64,000 nt of DNA from Ignavibacteriota bacterium (GCA_016212665.1 JACREZ010000023.1:62001-126000), one strand, 5' to 3'. Positions 17,102 to 26,448 are shown, numbered from the stretch's first letter. Program-made: numbers and translations. Notes: a model not told the origin generated them from the sequence alone.

Positions 17102-18781
17102 TCAATGTTCTTCTTTCATTGAGAGAATTGTTCTATACGCCGGTTGATTTTTGAGGAACGATTTCGCCGTCTCGACTTGCATATCATCAACAAGCGTAGC
17201 GGAGATTCTTCCATGTTCCCCTTTAAAGCGGGACATGATTTCGCGGCGGGCGGAACGGAGAATTTCTTTCCTGTTTCGCTGAACGCCGTTTTCTTTTTCT
17301 GATGCTACCTTTGTTTTCAGTTGTTCGATTTCATCCATAACAGACTTGCTGTATTTTGCCGTTGTCCCTATTTCTGAAAGTTCGGAGAGTTTCTTTTCCC
17401 CTTCATCCTGATACGTGAATTGCAAACTGTCGAGAAACGAGTCGAATTCTTTCAACAAGTTATCATCACTGATAAGCAATGAATCCCGGTGATTGCTGAT
17501 GTACTTGTTGGTAAACCGGTAGAAGATAGAACGACGAAGGAGTTCTTTCATCATTGCGCTTTGTTCGGTCTCAGCAATTGTTGAATCGGGAGTAACGCCG
17601 CCTGCTTCAAACACCGAGCGTCCGTTTTTTGTTTTGAATTCGTGGCGCAAACTTTCGGGCGTTACGGCAAACACGCCTGCTTTATCTTTGTGCATGTAAT
17701 CAATTTCCTGGATGCACCGACCGCTTGGCGTGTAGTATTTTGCTGTCGTCATTTTCAACTGGGAGCCGTATGCAAGCGGAACAACCGTCTGTACCAAGCC
17801 CTTGCCGAAACTCCGCGTTCCGATAATAACGGCACGGTCTAAATCCTGCAACGCGCCGGCGACAATTTCACTTGCGCTCGCGCTGTTTTTATTCACAAGC
17901 ACGACCAAGGGAACATCGGGAAGCATCGGTTCTTCTTCGGCAGAATATTTTTTCTCAGTTTCTTTTTTTCGTCCCCGGGTTGTGACAATCAAACTCCCTT
18001 TTGGAACAAATTTTTCAACAATATCCGTTGCCGATTCAAGCAAACCGCCCGGATTATCGCGCAGGTCGAGAATTAATCCGTTCAATGTTCCCTTCAATTT
18101 TAATTCTTTGAGAGCGAGGCGCACTTCATCTCCGGCGGTGCGGGCGAAACGTTCGAGTTTGATGTAACCGATACCGCTATCAACATAATCGGCAAACGTG
18201 ACATTCTTCAACCGGATTTCTTCACGCATCAGGATAAAGGTGAGTGGTTCTTTTTCTCCGTCCCGTTCGATTTTCAATGTTACTTCAGTTCCGGGTTCGC
18301 CGCGGGTCAGCGGACGAATCTGGTCGGCTTTCATTCCCGAAACAGATTTCCCGTCAACTTCTACAATTCTGTCTCCGGGTTGCAAGCCCTGACGTTGCGC
18401 GGAGTATCCTTCCATCAATGTTGTGATAGTGACTTTTTCATCGCGGATGCCGATGGTGATTCCGATGCCGCCGTATTTTCCGGAAGTTATCAGTTCAACT
18501 TCACCGATTTCCTCTTCGGCGATGAAATTTGTATATGGGTCGAGTCCTGCCAACATGCCGTCAATGCCGGAGTGCATGAACTTCTCCGGGTCAAGTTCAT
18601 CAACATAGTTCATCGTGATTTCTTTATAGACCCGTCCATATACTTCGATGCTTTTGTTAATCTTGAAGAAAAAATCTCCTTCAAACTTTTTGAAGCCGAC
18701 AAATATTCCAGCAAGCAACAGAATGAATGTAAGTGAAAGAACGGTGAACGTTCTTGAAAAATGTCTGAACAGCTGTTTCAT
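17102..18781 (-). CDS. ctpA: C-terminal processing peptidase (S41 family, Ctp)
   Basis: A 559-residue exported serine protease. An N-terminal hydrophobic segment (residues 12-30) anchors or exports it. A PDZ domain follows (GGIGITIGIRDEKVTI, GLQPGDRIVEVDGKSVSG). The S41 catalytic core has LDLRDNPGGLL, then NKNSASASEIVAGALQD carrying the nucleophilic serine and RSFGKGLVQ carrying the catalytic lysine. A C-terminal helical region of about 150 residues completes it. Ctp proteases trim or degrade periplasmic proteins after recognising C-termini with the PDZ domain. The start overlaps the tmk stop by four bases (ATGA), so the two genes are translationally coupled. Confidence 0.93.
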   Translation of the reverse strand: MKQLFRHFSRTFTVLSLTFILLLAGIFVGFKKFEGDFFFKINKSIEVYGRVYKEITMNYVDELDPEKFMHSGIDGMLAGLDPYTNFIAEEEIGEVELITSGKYGGIGITIGIRDEKVTITTLMEGYSAQRQGLQPGDRIVEVDGKSVSGMKADQIRPLTRGEPGTEVTLKIERDGEKEPLTFILMREEIRLKNVTFADYVDSGIGYIKLERFARTAGDEVRLALKELKLKGTLNGLILDLRDNPGGLLESATDIVEKFVPKGSLIVTTRGRKKETEKKYSAEEEPMLPDVPLVVLVNKNSASASEIVAGALQDLDRAVIIGTRSFGKGLVQTVVPLAYGSQLKMTTAKYYTPSGRCIQEIDYMHKDKAGVFAVTPESLRHEFKTKNGRSVFEAGGVTPDSTIAETEQSAMMKELLRRSIFYRFTNKYISNHRDSLLISDDNLLKEFDSFLDSLQFTYQDEGEKKLSELSEIGTTAKYSKSVMDEIEQLKTKVASEKENGVQRNRKEILRSARREIMSRFKGEHGRISATLVDDMQVETAKSFLKNQPAYRTILSMKEEH

Positions 18782-19404
18782 GATGATATCTTGTTACTCA
18801 ATCGTTGTTGAATACTATTCCAAATTGTGTTGTGAACTTCTTCCTTCGTTTGCATTCCGTTGATGACGACAAAACGGGAAGGTTCTGCTGTTGCTAATTG
18901 TTCAAAGCCATGAAGAACGCGTTCGTAAAACTGAATGCCTGATGATTCCATCCGGTCAATTCCTTTTTTGATTTGTTGCCGTCGAAGAATTTCATCGAGC
19001 GGTACAGAGATGAACAAGGTCAGGTCGGGAATTGTTCCGTCAACGGCAATGCGGTTGATTGCATGAATCTCTTCAAGGTTAATACCGCGCCCGAATCCCT
19101 GATATGCCGTTGTCGAATCGTAGAAGCGGTCGCAGATGACAAACGTTCCTTCTGCAATTGCGGGCTTGATGACTTGGGAAACCAATTGCGTTCGTGCGGC
19201 GGAGAAAAGAAAGAGTTCCGCTTTAGCAGACATTTCGGAATGACGTAAGTCCAACAAAATATCTCTGATTTTTTCCGAGATTTCGGTGCCGCCCGGTTCG
19301 CGCAAATAGACAACCCGTTTGCCGAGCGATGTGAGCCGCTCGACAAGTAACTGCGATTGTGTTGTCTTACCGCACAGGTCGAGACCTTCAAATGAAATAA
19401 ACAT
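18778..19404 (-). CDS. tmk: Thymidylate kinase
   Basis: dTMP to dTDP kinase, essential for dTTP synthesis. The frame is open up to 19473, but ATG 19404 gives the normal family start (MFISFEGLD) and a 208-residue product of standard length. Motifs: P-loop FEGLDLCGKTTQ, REPGGTEISEKIR, and DRFYDSTTAYQGFGRG. The P-loop has L-C where most thymidylate kinases have G-S or G-A, but the GKTT core is intact. The gene overlaps ctpA by four bases. The deoxynucleoside kinase on the opposite strand about 1.7 kb away makes this a small nucleotide-salvage neighbourhood, possibly by chance. Confidence 0.93.
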   Translation of the reverse strand: MFISFEGLDLCGKTTQSQLLVERLTSLGKRVVYLREPGGTEISEKIRDILLDLRHSEMSAKAELFLFSAARTQLVSQVIKPAIAEGTFVICDRFYDSTTAYQGFGRGINLEEIHAINRIAVDGTIPDLTLFISVPLDEILRRQQIKKGIDRMESSGIQFYERVLHGFEQLATAEPSRFVVINGMQTKEEVHNTIWNSIQQRLSNKISS

Positions 19405-19689
19405 GTATGAGCCGAATCCAAAAACTATTATGACAAAAATATATGTTGAGTTAAAACAAAAAAAACTATCCACGATGGTTAGAGTAGGCTCATGGATAAA
19501 ATTCTTGAATGAAATGTGTTTGAATCAAAGTAGGGAAAAATGGGAAATTATTCAACAAAATATTTTATGAAATTGCTTGATTATTGCTCTCTCATTTCGT
19601 ATAATGCCACCGAATTTACTATGGCATTATGATGAATGTAGGCAGAAAATACAATCCTCCTAATGATACGCAGTTAAACGAGTTTACAA

Positions 19690-19729
19690 AAAACCCGCTC
19701 TGGGACATATACGCCCTGATGCGGGTTTT
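19690..19729 (+). promoter_or_regulatory. Terminator-like hairpin spanning a probable start codon
   Basis: A perfect 9-bp inverted repeat (AAAACCCGC / GCGGGTTTT) followed by G and TGTTTT. It encloses the ATG at 19719 of the next gene. It has the shape of an intrinsic terminator but no upstream gene on this strand to terminate. It could act as a leader attenuator or a start-site mask. Confidence 0.4.
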
Positions 19730-22136
19730 GTGTTTTATGTTGCTTACCTCGACTTTGTGTAGTGCGGGAGACAATAGCATTGAAAAAATAAAACAACGAT
19801 ATTCAGAATTGTACAATAGATGGCAACACAAACAAACGGCACAGCCGTTGGCGAACGACAGTGTATTTACATTGCTTGGGCGATGGGCTTGGGGTCCTTG
19901 TGAAGCGGTTGATGTGAAAGATAATTATGCATTTATTGGTAATGGACCGACGTTCCATGCGCTTGATGTTTCTAATCCTACAACTCCGACTATTATTGGA
20001 GAATATCTTACGGATGGTATAATAATAGATCTTAAAATAAAAAATAATATCGCATACCTTTGCATAGGTAATAATTTGTTATTGGTTGATATTTCAATTC
20101 CAAGTAATCCTTCGAAGCTATCGGAAATATATATCAACGGTTTTACAACCAATGTTGCATTTGGTGACTCACTCGTTTATGTTGCTACATGGGGAGGAAC
20201 ACTATTCGTTGTAGATGCTTCGGAACCTTCTTCACCTCAGATTAAAAAAACGATTGGAGCAAGTTCAAATCTTTTTTGGTGTATTGCCGCAAAAGGGGAC
20301 TACGTTTATGTAAGTGACTTGGAATGGTGGGGAACCAGAGCAATTAATGTTGTTCATCCGGAAAGTGTGTTTGTAACATTCGGATATGACCTGGGATTAT
20401 CCGCGTATGTAATAGATACACTTCTTTTTATTGGAGGATATGGATATATAAATACCTACAGTATATCAAATCCATCGGCACCGGTATTGGTGAACACACT
20501 TGATTCACCCTCTGGCGCTATAACGGGAATGACCTCGAAAGATTCAATTGTTTACGCAGTCACAGATGCGGGGAGTGTGTATGCAATTGATATAACAACT
20601 CCCGATTCATTAGTTGTTCGCGGAAGTTTACAGGGAGGAAAAATTTTTGGCACAGCGCCTTTGGATATCGCTGTAGGAAATGAACTCTATGTTACACGTT
20701 CAAACGGTTTGCAGATAGTTGATATTTTACTGCCGGACTCACTAGAACAATTATCCTTTTTTCCAACGAGCGGAGATGCAGAAAAAGTAACTGTTTCCGG
20801 GAATAAAGCATATCTCGCTTGCGGGTATGCAGGTTTATGGATTATTGATATTTCTGATGTATTACGACCGGTTGCTCTTGGCAATATAAATACAGGTGGA
20901 TTTATGACAGATGTTCTTGTTTCCGGTAACTATGCTTACACAGTAAATTACCCCTTTTATGAGAATGATACAACGGATGGTGTTTGGATAATAGATATTC
21001 AAAACCCGCAAATGCCAAATATAGTAAGTCATTATATCGGTATCAATCGTTATTCTGGTAATAGTGGTCCTAATTCATTGGCTATATCTGGAACAACGCT
21101 CTTCATGACACAAGTAGCAACGACTCAAAATGATTATAGTACTTTAGAGTTGATAAATATTAATCAACCCACACATCCATTGAGAGCGGGGGTCTATGAC
21201 AACAATAACTCTGCTATTACATATCATGTAAGTGTTTTAGATAGTTTTGCCTATCTTGCCATTGGCAATCGAGGATTGAAAATAATTGATTGGCATAGCT
21301 CCTCAAATCTGCAAGAAATAGGGACTGTGTTAAATTTTGCAATCGGTGTTGGCTCAAAAGATTCACTTATGTTTGCATTTTCTCCTCCTGTATTTACTGT
21401 ATTTAATGTTTCAAATCCTTTTTCTCCTGACACTCTTGGCATAGTTACAATTGCTAATGCACCATCAACTGAATTAGACGTGGCTCTTTCAGGAAATTTT
21501 GTCTATTGGGCAGAAACATATTTAGGGGCGATAGATATTTCGGATGTAAGAAATCCTGTCCAAACTGCTTTTTATAGTCCACCATATTTTGATGGGTATG
21601 TAAGAAGTGTTGATGTAACCGGTGATACCATTTTCACAGCTAATTTTTATAATGGAATGTCCATACTCCGACGGGATTCGACAACAACCAATGTGCAGTT
21701 AGTTGCTACAGGCTGGAATCTCTTATCGTTGAGCCTTGAAATTTTTGATCCAAGGAAAAACACTCTCTACCCAACCGCAACTTCGAATGCATTTATTTAT
21801 AATGATACTTATATACAAACAGATACTCTGCCGTATGGAACAGGATATTGGATAAAATTCGGAGAGAATCAATCTATTACAATGAGGGGGAAACTGCGAT
21901 TGAGTGATACCATTGCAGTAAACAAAGGTTGGAATATTATTGGAGGTTTATCGGAAACAATTTCAGTCAATTCCATTTCATCGGTTCCCGATAGTATTAT
22001 TGCATCCGGTTTTTACAAATATGAAGGTTCATACGTTTCGTCGGATTCGATAGAATCGGGCAAAGGTTATTGGGTCAAGTGTGCGAGTGACGGGGTCATA
22101 ATATTTATTTCACAAAAAAATAAAAAGAAAAATTGA
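19719..22136 (+). CDS. Secreted LVIVD-repeat beta-propeller protein without a T9SS tail
   Basis: ATG 19719 is chosen from an open frame that begins at 19629, because it starts the signal peptide (MRVLCFMLLTSTLCSAG). The 805-residue product consists of LVIVD-like repeats (AYLCIGNNLLLVDISIPSNP, AYLACGYAGLWIIDISD, AYLAIGNRGLKIIDW), predicting one or two large beta-propellers. They are followed by two GWN...GYWIKF modules (ATGWNLLSLSLEIF, GTGYWIKFG; KGWNIIGGLSE, GKGYWVKC) of a kind usually found just before a T9SS sorting domain in this group. Here no sorting domain follows; the protein ends with a lysine-rich tail (SQKNKKKN). It may be periplasmic, or it may have lost its sorting domain. The next gene starts 12 bases later, so the two form an operon. 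The region is AT-richer than its surroundings. Confidence 0.75.
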   Translation: MRVLCFMLLTSTLCSAGDNSIEKIKQRYSELYNRWQHKQTAQPLANDSVFTLLGRWAWGPCEAVDVKDNYAFIGNGPTFHALDVSNPTTPTIIGEYLTDGIIIDLKIKNNIAYLCIGNNLLLVDISIPSNPSKLSEIYINGFTTNVAFGDSLVYVATWGGTLFVVDASEPSSPQIKKTIGASSNLFWCIAAKGDYVYVSDLEWWGTRAINVVHPESVFVTFGYDLGLSAYVIDTLLFIGGYGYINTYSISNPSAPVLVNTLDSPSGAITGMTSKDSIVYAVTDAGSVYAIDITTPDSLVVRGSLQGGKIFGTAPLDIAVGNELYVTRSNGLQIVDILLPDSLEQLSFFPTSGDAEKVTVSGNKAYLACGYAGLWIIDISDVLRPVALGNINTGGFMTDVLVSGNYAYTVNYPFYENDTTDGVWIIDIQNPQMPNIVSHYIGINRYSGNSGPNSLAISGTTLFMTQVATTQNDYSTLELININQPTHPLRAGVYDNNNSAITYHVSVLDSFAYLAIGNRGLKIIDWHSSSNLQEIGTVLNFAIGVGSKDSLMFAFSPPVFTVFNVSNPFSPDTLGIVTIANAPSTELDVALSGNFVYWAETYLGAIDISDVRNPVQTAFYSPPYFDGYVRSVDVTGDTIFTANFYNGMSILRRDSTTTNVQLVATGWNLLSLSLEIFDPRKNTLYPTATSNAFIYNDTYIQTDTLPYGTGYWIKFGENQSITMRGKLRLSDTIAVNKGWNIIGGLSETISVNSISSVPDSIIASGFYKYEGSYVSSDSIESGKGYWVKCASDGVIIFISQKNKKKN

Positions 22137-22148
22137 AAGGAATAAGTC

Positions 22149-24827
22149 ATGTTAAATAGATGTTTGTATTTACTTTTTGTTGAGTTTTTTTTCTTCGTGA
22201 CAATAAATTCACAACCCGTTAATAGGCCTGTGGTAACACTGCCTAATAATCAAAGCGAACCATTTATTGCTATCAATCCATCAAATAATAATGTCATGTT
22301 AGCTACATGGACTGAAAATATTAATAGAAGTCCTGGTTATGCGTTTTCTACCGATGCAGGCTTTACGTGGACTCCGTCAATTATACTTGCACATGACGGA
22401 AGTCCATCGGGTTGGGATCCTTCTGCCGCATTTGATAATGCCGGGACAGCTTATTATTGCTATGCGCACACCGTTTCATTTGGTCCTGTCTATGTATCAC
22501 GTACATATGATTTTGGGCAAAATTGGTTCCATAAAAAAGTCAGTGAAGACTTCTTCACTTATAATGATAAACCAGTAATGACCGTTGATAATGGTAACAG
22601 TCAATTTAATGGGAGGATTTATGTCAGCTATACAAAAATAGCAGAAGGAGGAGTAGATAGTGTTATGATTAAATTCGCTTCTTCAACTGATGGAGGTATT
22701 AATTTCGATATTAGATACACAATATCCACGTTTATTGGCACACGGGGAGGTTGTGCAGGTGTGTCAGCTTCTATGCCTGCAGTTGGTCCAAATGGGGAAG
22801 TATATGTTGTTTGGTTGGATGTAGCCAATTGTGATTTTAATGGGGGTACATACAAAATTAGAAAATCAACAAATGGTGGTTTAACATTCAGTTCAGCTAC
22901 AAGTATTAGTAATGTCACAATGCGAAAAATTACTTTCGGAAGTGATAGAGCAGTGAATCCTATTTCTTCACTTGCAGTAGATCAAATGACTGGGATTCTT
23001 TATCTTGTTTATACTGATTGGGCGAGTCAAATAGACACAAGTAAACGAATAAAATTCGTACGTTCAACTAACAATGGTTTATCTTGGACATCTCCATTGA
23101 ATATAGGAAATTTTGCATATGGTACATGGCAATTTCTTCCTGTAGTAACATCTGAACCGTCTGGAAGAGTATGGATCACTTTCATGCACTCACCAAACCC
23201 ACTCGATACAGTATATAAATATATGGACTCGTATATTGTAGAATCCACAGACGGTGGAGTTTCTTTTAGTATGCCTACCCGTGTTTCCTCAGTATCTTCT
23301 TATCCAACAAATATTACTGAGCATAGTTCAAATCATTATATTGGAATGACAGCAAAAAATGGTTTTGCTTATCCAATATGGACAGACTATAGGAACACTA
23401 GTGATGATATTTATAGCGCGGAAGTATCCGGTGGTCCAATGAAACCTTTAACAAATACTTCTACAGCTACCGCTTATGGGAGTACACCTAAATCATTGTA
23501 TAGCACCATTTCAAATCGCTGGCATTCTGTTTTTACAAGTAATGCTAATCTCTATTATGTTTATTCAACTGATGAGGGAAATTCATGGAACGATTATTCC
23601 CGCATAAGCGGCACAGTAGGAGGAGTAAAAGACTTCAGCAACCCCACTCTCTTTGAAACAGGAAACGGAACTCTTCATGTTCTTTTTGCCTCCGAAGGGA
23701 AAGGATTGTATTACACCAGCAAGACAACATCTGGGAATTGGACGACACCAAGAAAAACTCGAACTGTGCCAACAGCAAAATATCCTTCTTTCACAGTTGA
23801 TGGAAACGGAACAGGACATGTTGTATTCACTAGCGAAACGGCAATGGAAGTGCCTTTCACATATTTGTATTATGGAAACTTTAATACAGCTGATAGTACA
23901 GATACATTAATTATCAGAAAAACATTGAGTTCCGGTACTGGCATTATTACCGGTATTTCACTTACACAAGTGTTATCAGGCGGGCTTCACGTCATCTGGT
24001 CGGTCAACAATGAGATTTATTACAAAACAGGCACAGGAAGCAGTTGGTCCAGCACAACAAATATCAGTAACAACACTGGTTCTTCTGTGTATCCTTGTTT
24101 AATAAGCACAAGCGACCAATCATCATATGTTCTTCATGCTGTTTGGCAAGACAATACTCCTGGAAATAACGAGATTTATTATACCACCAGAACGAATTTG
24201 GTATCATGGCAAACACCAACCAATGAAAGTAATAATTCAAACAATTCCCGTTATCCAATTATTCGCGCTACTCCTTGGGGTGGAGTTCCGTTTTTTACCA
24301 TCATGTGGTCTGATAATCGAGATAACTCGGACCCATCAAACTTCGATATATGGTACAAGATAGGTCAAGGTACTACACCGTATAGACTTTCATCGACATC
24401 GGCTCTTTCAAATTATCCGAGTTTAACATTCAGAACAATAACTAATGGTATTCGTTTGCTACCAATTTGGACTGAAAGTTTTTCTACACCATATCTTATT
24501 TCAAGTTCGTTTGTTGATTATGACCCATTCGGAAAACGAATCATCGCCTCTCGTGAACAGCCAACAAGATTTGAGTTGATGAATAATTATCCCAACCCAT
24601 TCAATCCAATGACGACGATTAAATATTCATTGTCAGAATTAGTTCATGCACGATTGTCAATTTACAACACACTCGGACAGGAAGTTGCAACACTTGTGAA
24701 TGATGTTCAGGAGGCAGGTTTCAAATCGGTGGAGTGGGATGCATCTAGTATTCCGAGCGGGGTATATTTCTACAAACTAACGGCTGGTTCATTTATTAAT
24801 ACAAAAAAGATGTTGCTTGTCCGATGA
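22149..24827 (+). CDS. T9SS-secreted sialidase-fold (BNR) protein
   Basis: An 892-residue protein with a good AAAGGAATAAGTC ribosome site, a signal peptide (residues 1-22) and two successive sialidase-like beta-propellers marked by Asp boxes (STDAGFTWTPS, SSTDGGINF, KSTNGGLTF, RSTNNGLSW, STDEGNSWNDY). The end is a canonical T9SS type A sorting domain (MNNYPNPFNPMTT, NTLGQEVATLVNDVQ, PSGVYFYKLTAG). The conserved sialidase arginine triad is not evident, so enzymatic activity on sialic acid should not be assumed. Many such proteins in this phylum are surface adhesins or binding proteins. It is co-transcribed with the upstream LVIVD protein and both end at the strong terminator at 24900. Confidence 0.85.
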   Translation: MLNRCLYLLFVEFFFFVTINSQPVNRPVVTLPNNQSEPFIAINPSNNNVMLATWTENINRSPGYAFSTDAGFTWTPSIILAHDGSPSGWDPSAAFDNAGTAYYCYAHTVSFGPVYVSRTYDFGQNWFHKKVSEDFFTYNDKPVMTVDNGNSQFNGRIYVSYTKIAEGGVDSVMIKFASSTDGGINFDIRYTISTFIGTRGGCAGVSASMPAVGPNGEVYVVWLDVANCDFNGGTYKIRKSTNGGLTFSSATSISNVTMRKITFGSDRAVNPISSLAVDQMTGILYLVYTDWASQIDTSKRIKFVRSTNNGLSWTSPLNIGNFAYGTWQFLPVVTSEPSGRVWITFMHSPNPLDTVYKYMDSYIVESTDGGVSFSMPTRVSSVSSYPTNITEHSSNHYIGMTAKNGFAYPIWTDYRNTSDDIYSAEVSGGPMKPLTNTSTATAYGSTPKSLYSTISNRWHSVFTSNANLYYVYSTDEGNSWNDYSRISGTVGGVKDFSNPTLFETGNGTLHVLFASEGKGLYYTSKTTSGNWTTPRKTRTVPTAKYPSFTVDGNGTGHVVFTSETAMEVPFTYLYYGNFNTADSTDTLIIRKTLSSGTGIITGISLTQVLSGGLHVIWSVNNEIYYKTGTGSSWSSTTNISNNTGSSVYPCLISTSDQSSYVLHAVWQDNTPGNNEIYYTTRTNLVSWQTPTNESNNSNNSRYPIIRATPWGGVPFFTIMWSDNRDNSDPSNFDIWYKIGQGTTPYRLSSTSALSNYPSLTFRTITNGIRLLPIWTESFSTPYLISSSFVDYDPFGKRIIASREQPTRFELMNNYPNPFNPMTTIKYSLSELVHARLSIYNTLGQEVATLVNDVQEAGFKSVEWDASSIPSGVYFYKLTAGSFINTKKMLLVR

Positions 24828-24899
24828 GGATAGTCAGGGTACAAGTAATCCCGTAAAGCGGGGTTGCTCGTCCGGTAAATACACCATTTGTTATTAAAG

Positions 24900-24933
24900 A
24901 AAGAGCATCGGTACACCACCGATGCTCTTTTTT
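24900..24933 (+). terminator. Strong intrinsic terminator
   Basis: A perfect 13-bp stem (AAAGAGCATCGGT / ACCGATGCTCTTT) with a 5-base loop and a T-run, about 70 bases after the sialidase-fold gene. Confidence 0.92.
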
Positions 24934-24995
24934 ATCCCCTGCCGAACGTAGGCAATTCTCTTCTCCCCCTCAAAAACGAAGCAATTTCAGCATAT

Positions 24996-25394
24996 TCTCA
25001 GTCCTGAGCGGCGCAGGGAAAATCCTGTACGGTGCAGGACAAAGTCCGATTTACTCAGTCCAAAGTTCGTCGTGCGTAGTCCGAAGCCTCAACCATTCAG
25101 TCCAATGTTTTTGACTTGCAGTCCAAAGACCGGGCTTCTCAGGGCGGGGCTGTATCGCTCGCTCCGTGTCCTGCGTTGTTCCGTCTCATCCCTGCACAGT
25201 TCCGTCCAAGTCCTGAGCGACACAGCCAAGGGAAGATGCCTCTTCTCTTCAGCCTGAGGTGTCCGGGATTCAGCCTGCGCGGTTCAGGCTTTTCCCTGTA
25301 GTCTGTTATCTTGAGACGGAGGGTTGTGGAATTTAGTATGAGGGATTCAGGCTTGAGATAGAATGCTACGGAGTTGAGATATAAAAGATGGAGG
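24996..25394. repeat. Degenerate tandem array with an exact 21-bp period
   Basis: About nineteen consecutive units each exactly 21 bases long, with no insertion or deletion that breaks phase. In the first seven units the right end is CAG or TAG at 25014, 25035, 25056, 25077, 25098, 25119 and 25140. The middle units share GTCCTG or TCCCTG at the same offset (25168, 25189, 25210). The later units begin TTCAGCCTG or TTGAGA at 25248, 25269, 25311, 25353 and 25374. Overall identity between distant units is low. Short open frames across it translate as loose heptapeptide repeats but have no ribosome sites and contain in-phase stops. The array fills most of the 911-bp gap between the terminator at 24900 and the gene at 25739. 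The remainder of the gap (25504-25738) shows nothing recognisable. Confidence 0.8.
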
Positions 25395-25424
25395 AAGAGG
25401 ATGTTTCAACAAGCCATATATACC

Positions 25425-25503
25425 GTCATGCCGAATTTATTTCGGCATCCGTATGGTGGAAACGTAGCAGGTTCTCCCGATATTCATCGGGATCGGAATG
25501 ACA
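25425..25503. repeat. Composite hairpin repeat (REP/MITE-like), copy A
   Basis: The left part is a hairpin with stem ATGCCGAA / TTCGGCAT around TTTAT. The right part is a second hairpin, TCCCGAT / ATCGGGA. The outer ends GTCATGCCGA and TCGGAATGAC are inverted repeats with one mismatch. A related hairpin lies inverted at 26366. Confidence 0.8.
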
Positions 25504-25738
25504 AATTATTTTTTATTGTTTGAAACAACATCTAAGCGGATGCAGAAGATGGAGTCCACTTCATTTCGTTGAAAAAGAACTATGTGAAAACTTCATCTCT
25601 TTAATCAGAGAAAGTGGACTCCATCTAACAACATCAAAAATATTTTCTTCATCTAAACAAATTGGGAACTTTGGAAAATTGTTCTTCGTTGTAACAATAC
25701 AATTCACATAATTTTATTAATCATTAAGAGGAAATCTT

Positions 25739-26353
25739 ATGGATTACGTTCCAAAACCCGATCTGGGATTTCTCCAGTGGGGTGAAACATTCAACAAAAA
25801 CCTTGAACCGTATGAAGGACAACTTGGGATTACGGGCGAGGTAAAGACGCAGATTCAAAATCACTTAGATGGGGTGAAACTACGACTAAGTGAAGTTGAC
25901 GGTCAGAAAAAAACGTTGCAAGGATTGACGAAGTTGAAGAATCAGGTAGTCGCCGAGGCGAAACAATTCTTCAGAAATCTTGCCAACAAAATTAAAGCAC
26001 ACGATAGTTATACACCCGCCATCGGTGAAGCGTTAGGCATCGTCGGAGCGGAAGATACATCCATGCAATCCATCAACGATGCGATGCCGGAGTTCTGGCT
26101 CACCTTGCTCTCAGACCACATTCGTGTTGATTGGAAGAAGGGAATCTTTGATGGAGTGAAAATCAGGTGCAAGCGTGGAAATGAAATAACCTTTACTACG
26201 CTCGGTACAGACAATTATTCACCGTATGAAGATACACGGAAAAATCTTGTCGCCGGTGTGCCGGAAATGCGTGAGTATGAACTCATATATATGTTAGACG
26301 ATAAAGAGGTTGGCAAGCCATCAGCAGTGAAGAATATCGTGTGTAATCTGTAA
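25739..26353 (+). CDS. Conserved hypothetical protein of the Y-x-P-K-x-D...W family
   Basis: A 204-residue soluble protein with a clear ribosome site (AAGAGGAAATC). It begins MDYVPKPDLGFLQWGETFNKN. It has a helical middle part with a coiled-coil tendency (residues 30-100) and an Ig-like C-terminal half ending with SPYEDTRKNL, PEMREYELIYMLDDKEVG and a terminal strand. I recognise this layout from uncharacterised roughly 200-residue proteins that recur in Bacteroidota and related genomes, often in several copies. I know no assigned function. The gene sits between two inverted copies of a hairpin repeat (25425 and 26366). The stop codon falls inside a 7-nt-phased triplet of units (26343-26363). 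Confidence 0.75.
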   Translation: MDYVPKPDLGFLQWGETFNKNLEPYEGQLGITGEVKTQIQNHLDGVKLRLSEVDGQKKTLQGLTKLKNQVVAEAKQFFRNLANKIKAHDSYTPAIGEALGIVGAEDTSMQSINDAMPEFWLTLLSDHIRVDWKKGIFDGVKIRCKRGNEITFTTLGTDNYSPYEDTRKNLVAGVPEMREYELIYMLDDKEVGKPSAVKNIVCNL

Positions 26354-26363
26354 TCTGTATTAA
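26343..26363 (+). repeat. Short 7-nt-phased array over a stop codon
   Basis: Two identical GTAATCT units and a third related one. The TAA stop of the preceding gene lies inside the second unit. Confidence 0.6.
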
Positions 26364-26365
26364 CA

Positions 26366-26390
26366 GATGCTGAAATAAATTCAGCATGAC
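26366..26390. repeat. Hairpin repeat, copy B (inverted relative to copy A)
   Basis: Stem ATGCTGAA / TTCAGCAT around a 5-base loop. On the reverse strand it matches the 25-base left part of the element at 25425 except for one base pair, which is changed on both sides of the stem (C-G to T-A). Confidence 0.85.
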
Positions 26391-26413
26391 GATAATTCGT
26401 GCTATCGGAAAAG

Positions 26414-26448
26414 TCGGAGCGATGGGTAACTGTCGCTCCGATTTTTTT
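26414..26448 (+). terminator. Intrinsic terminator
   Basis: Stem TCGGAGCGA / TCGCTCCGA with a 10-base loop followed by seven Ts. It ends transcription of the hypothetical gene at 25739. Confidence 0.9.

Noticed and set aside
25072-25301. Two short open frames over the 21-bp array giving heptapeptide-like repeats
   Set aside because: No ribosome site, and in-frame stops within other units. The peptide periodicity follows from 21 being divisible by 3.
24996-25394. CRISPR array
   Set aside because: No conserved repeat of 25-40 bp, no alternating spacers, and no cas gene in the window.
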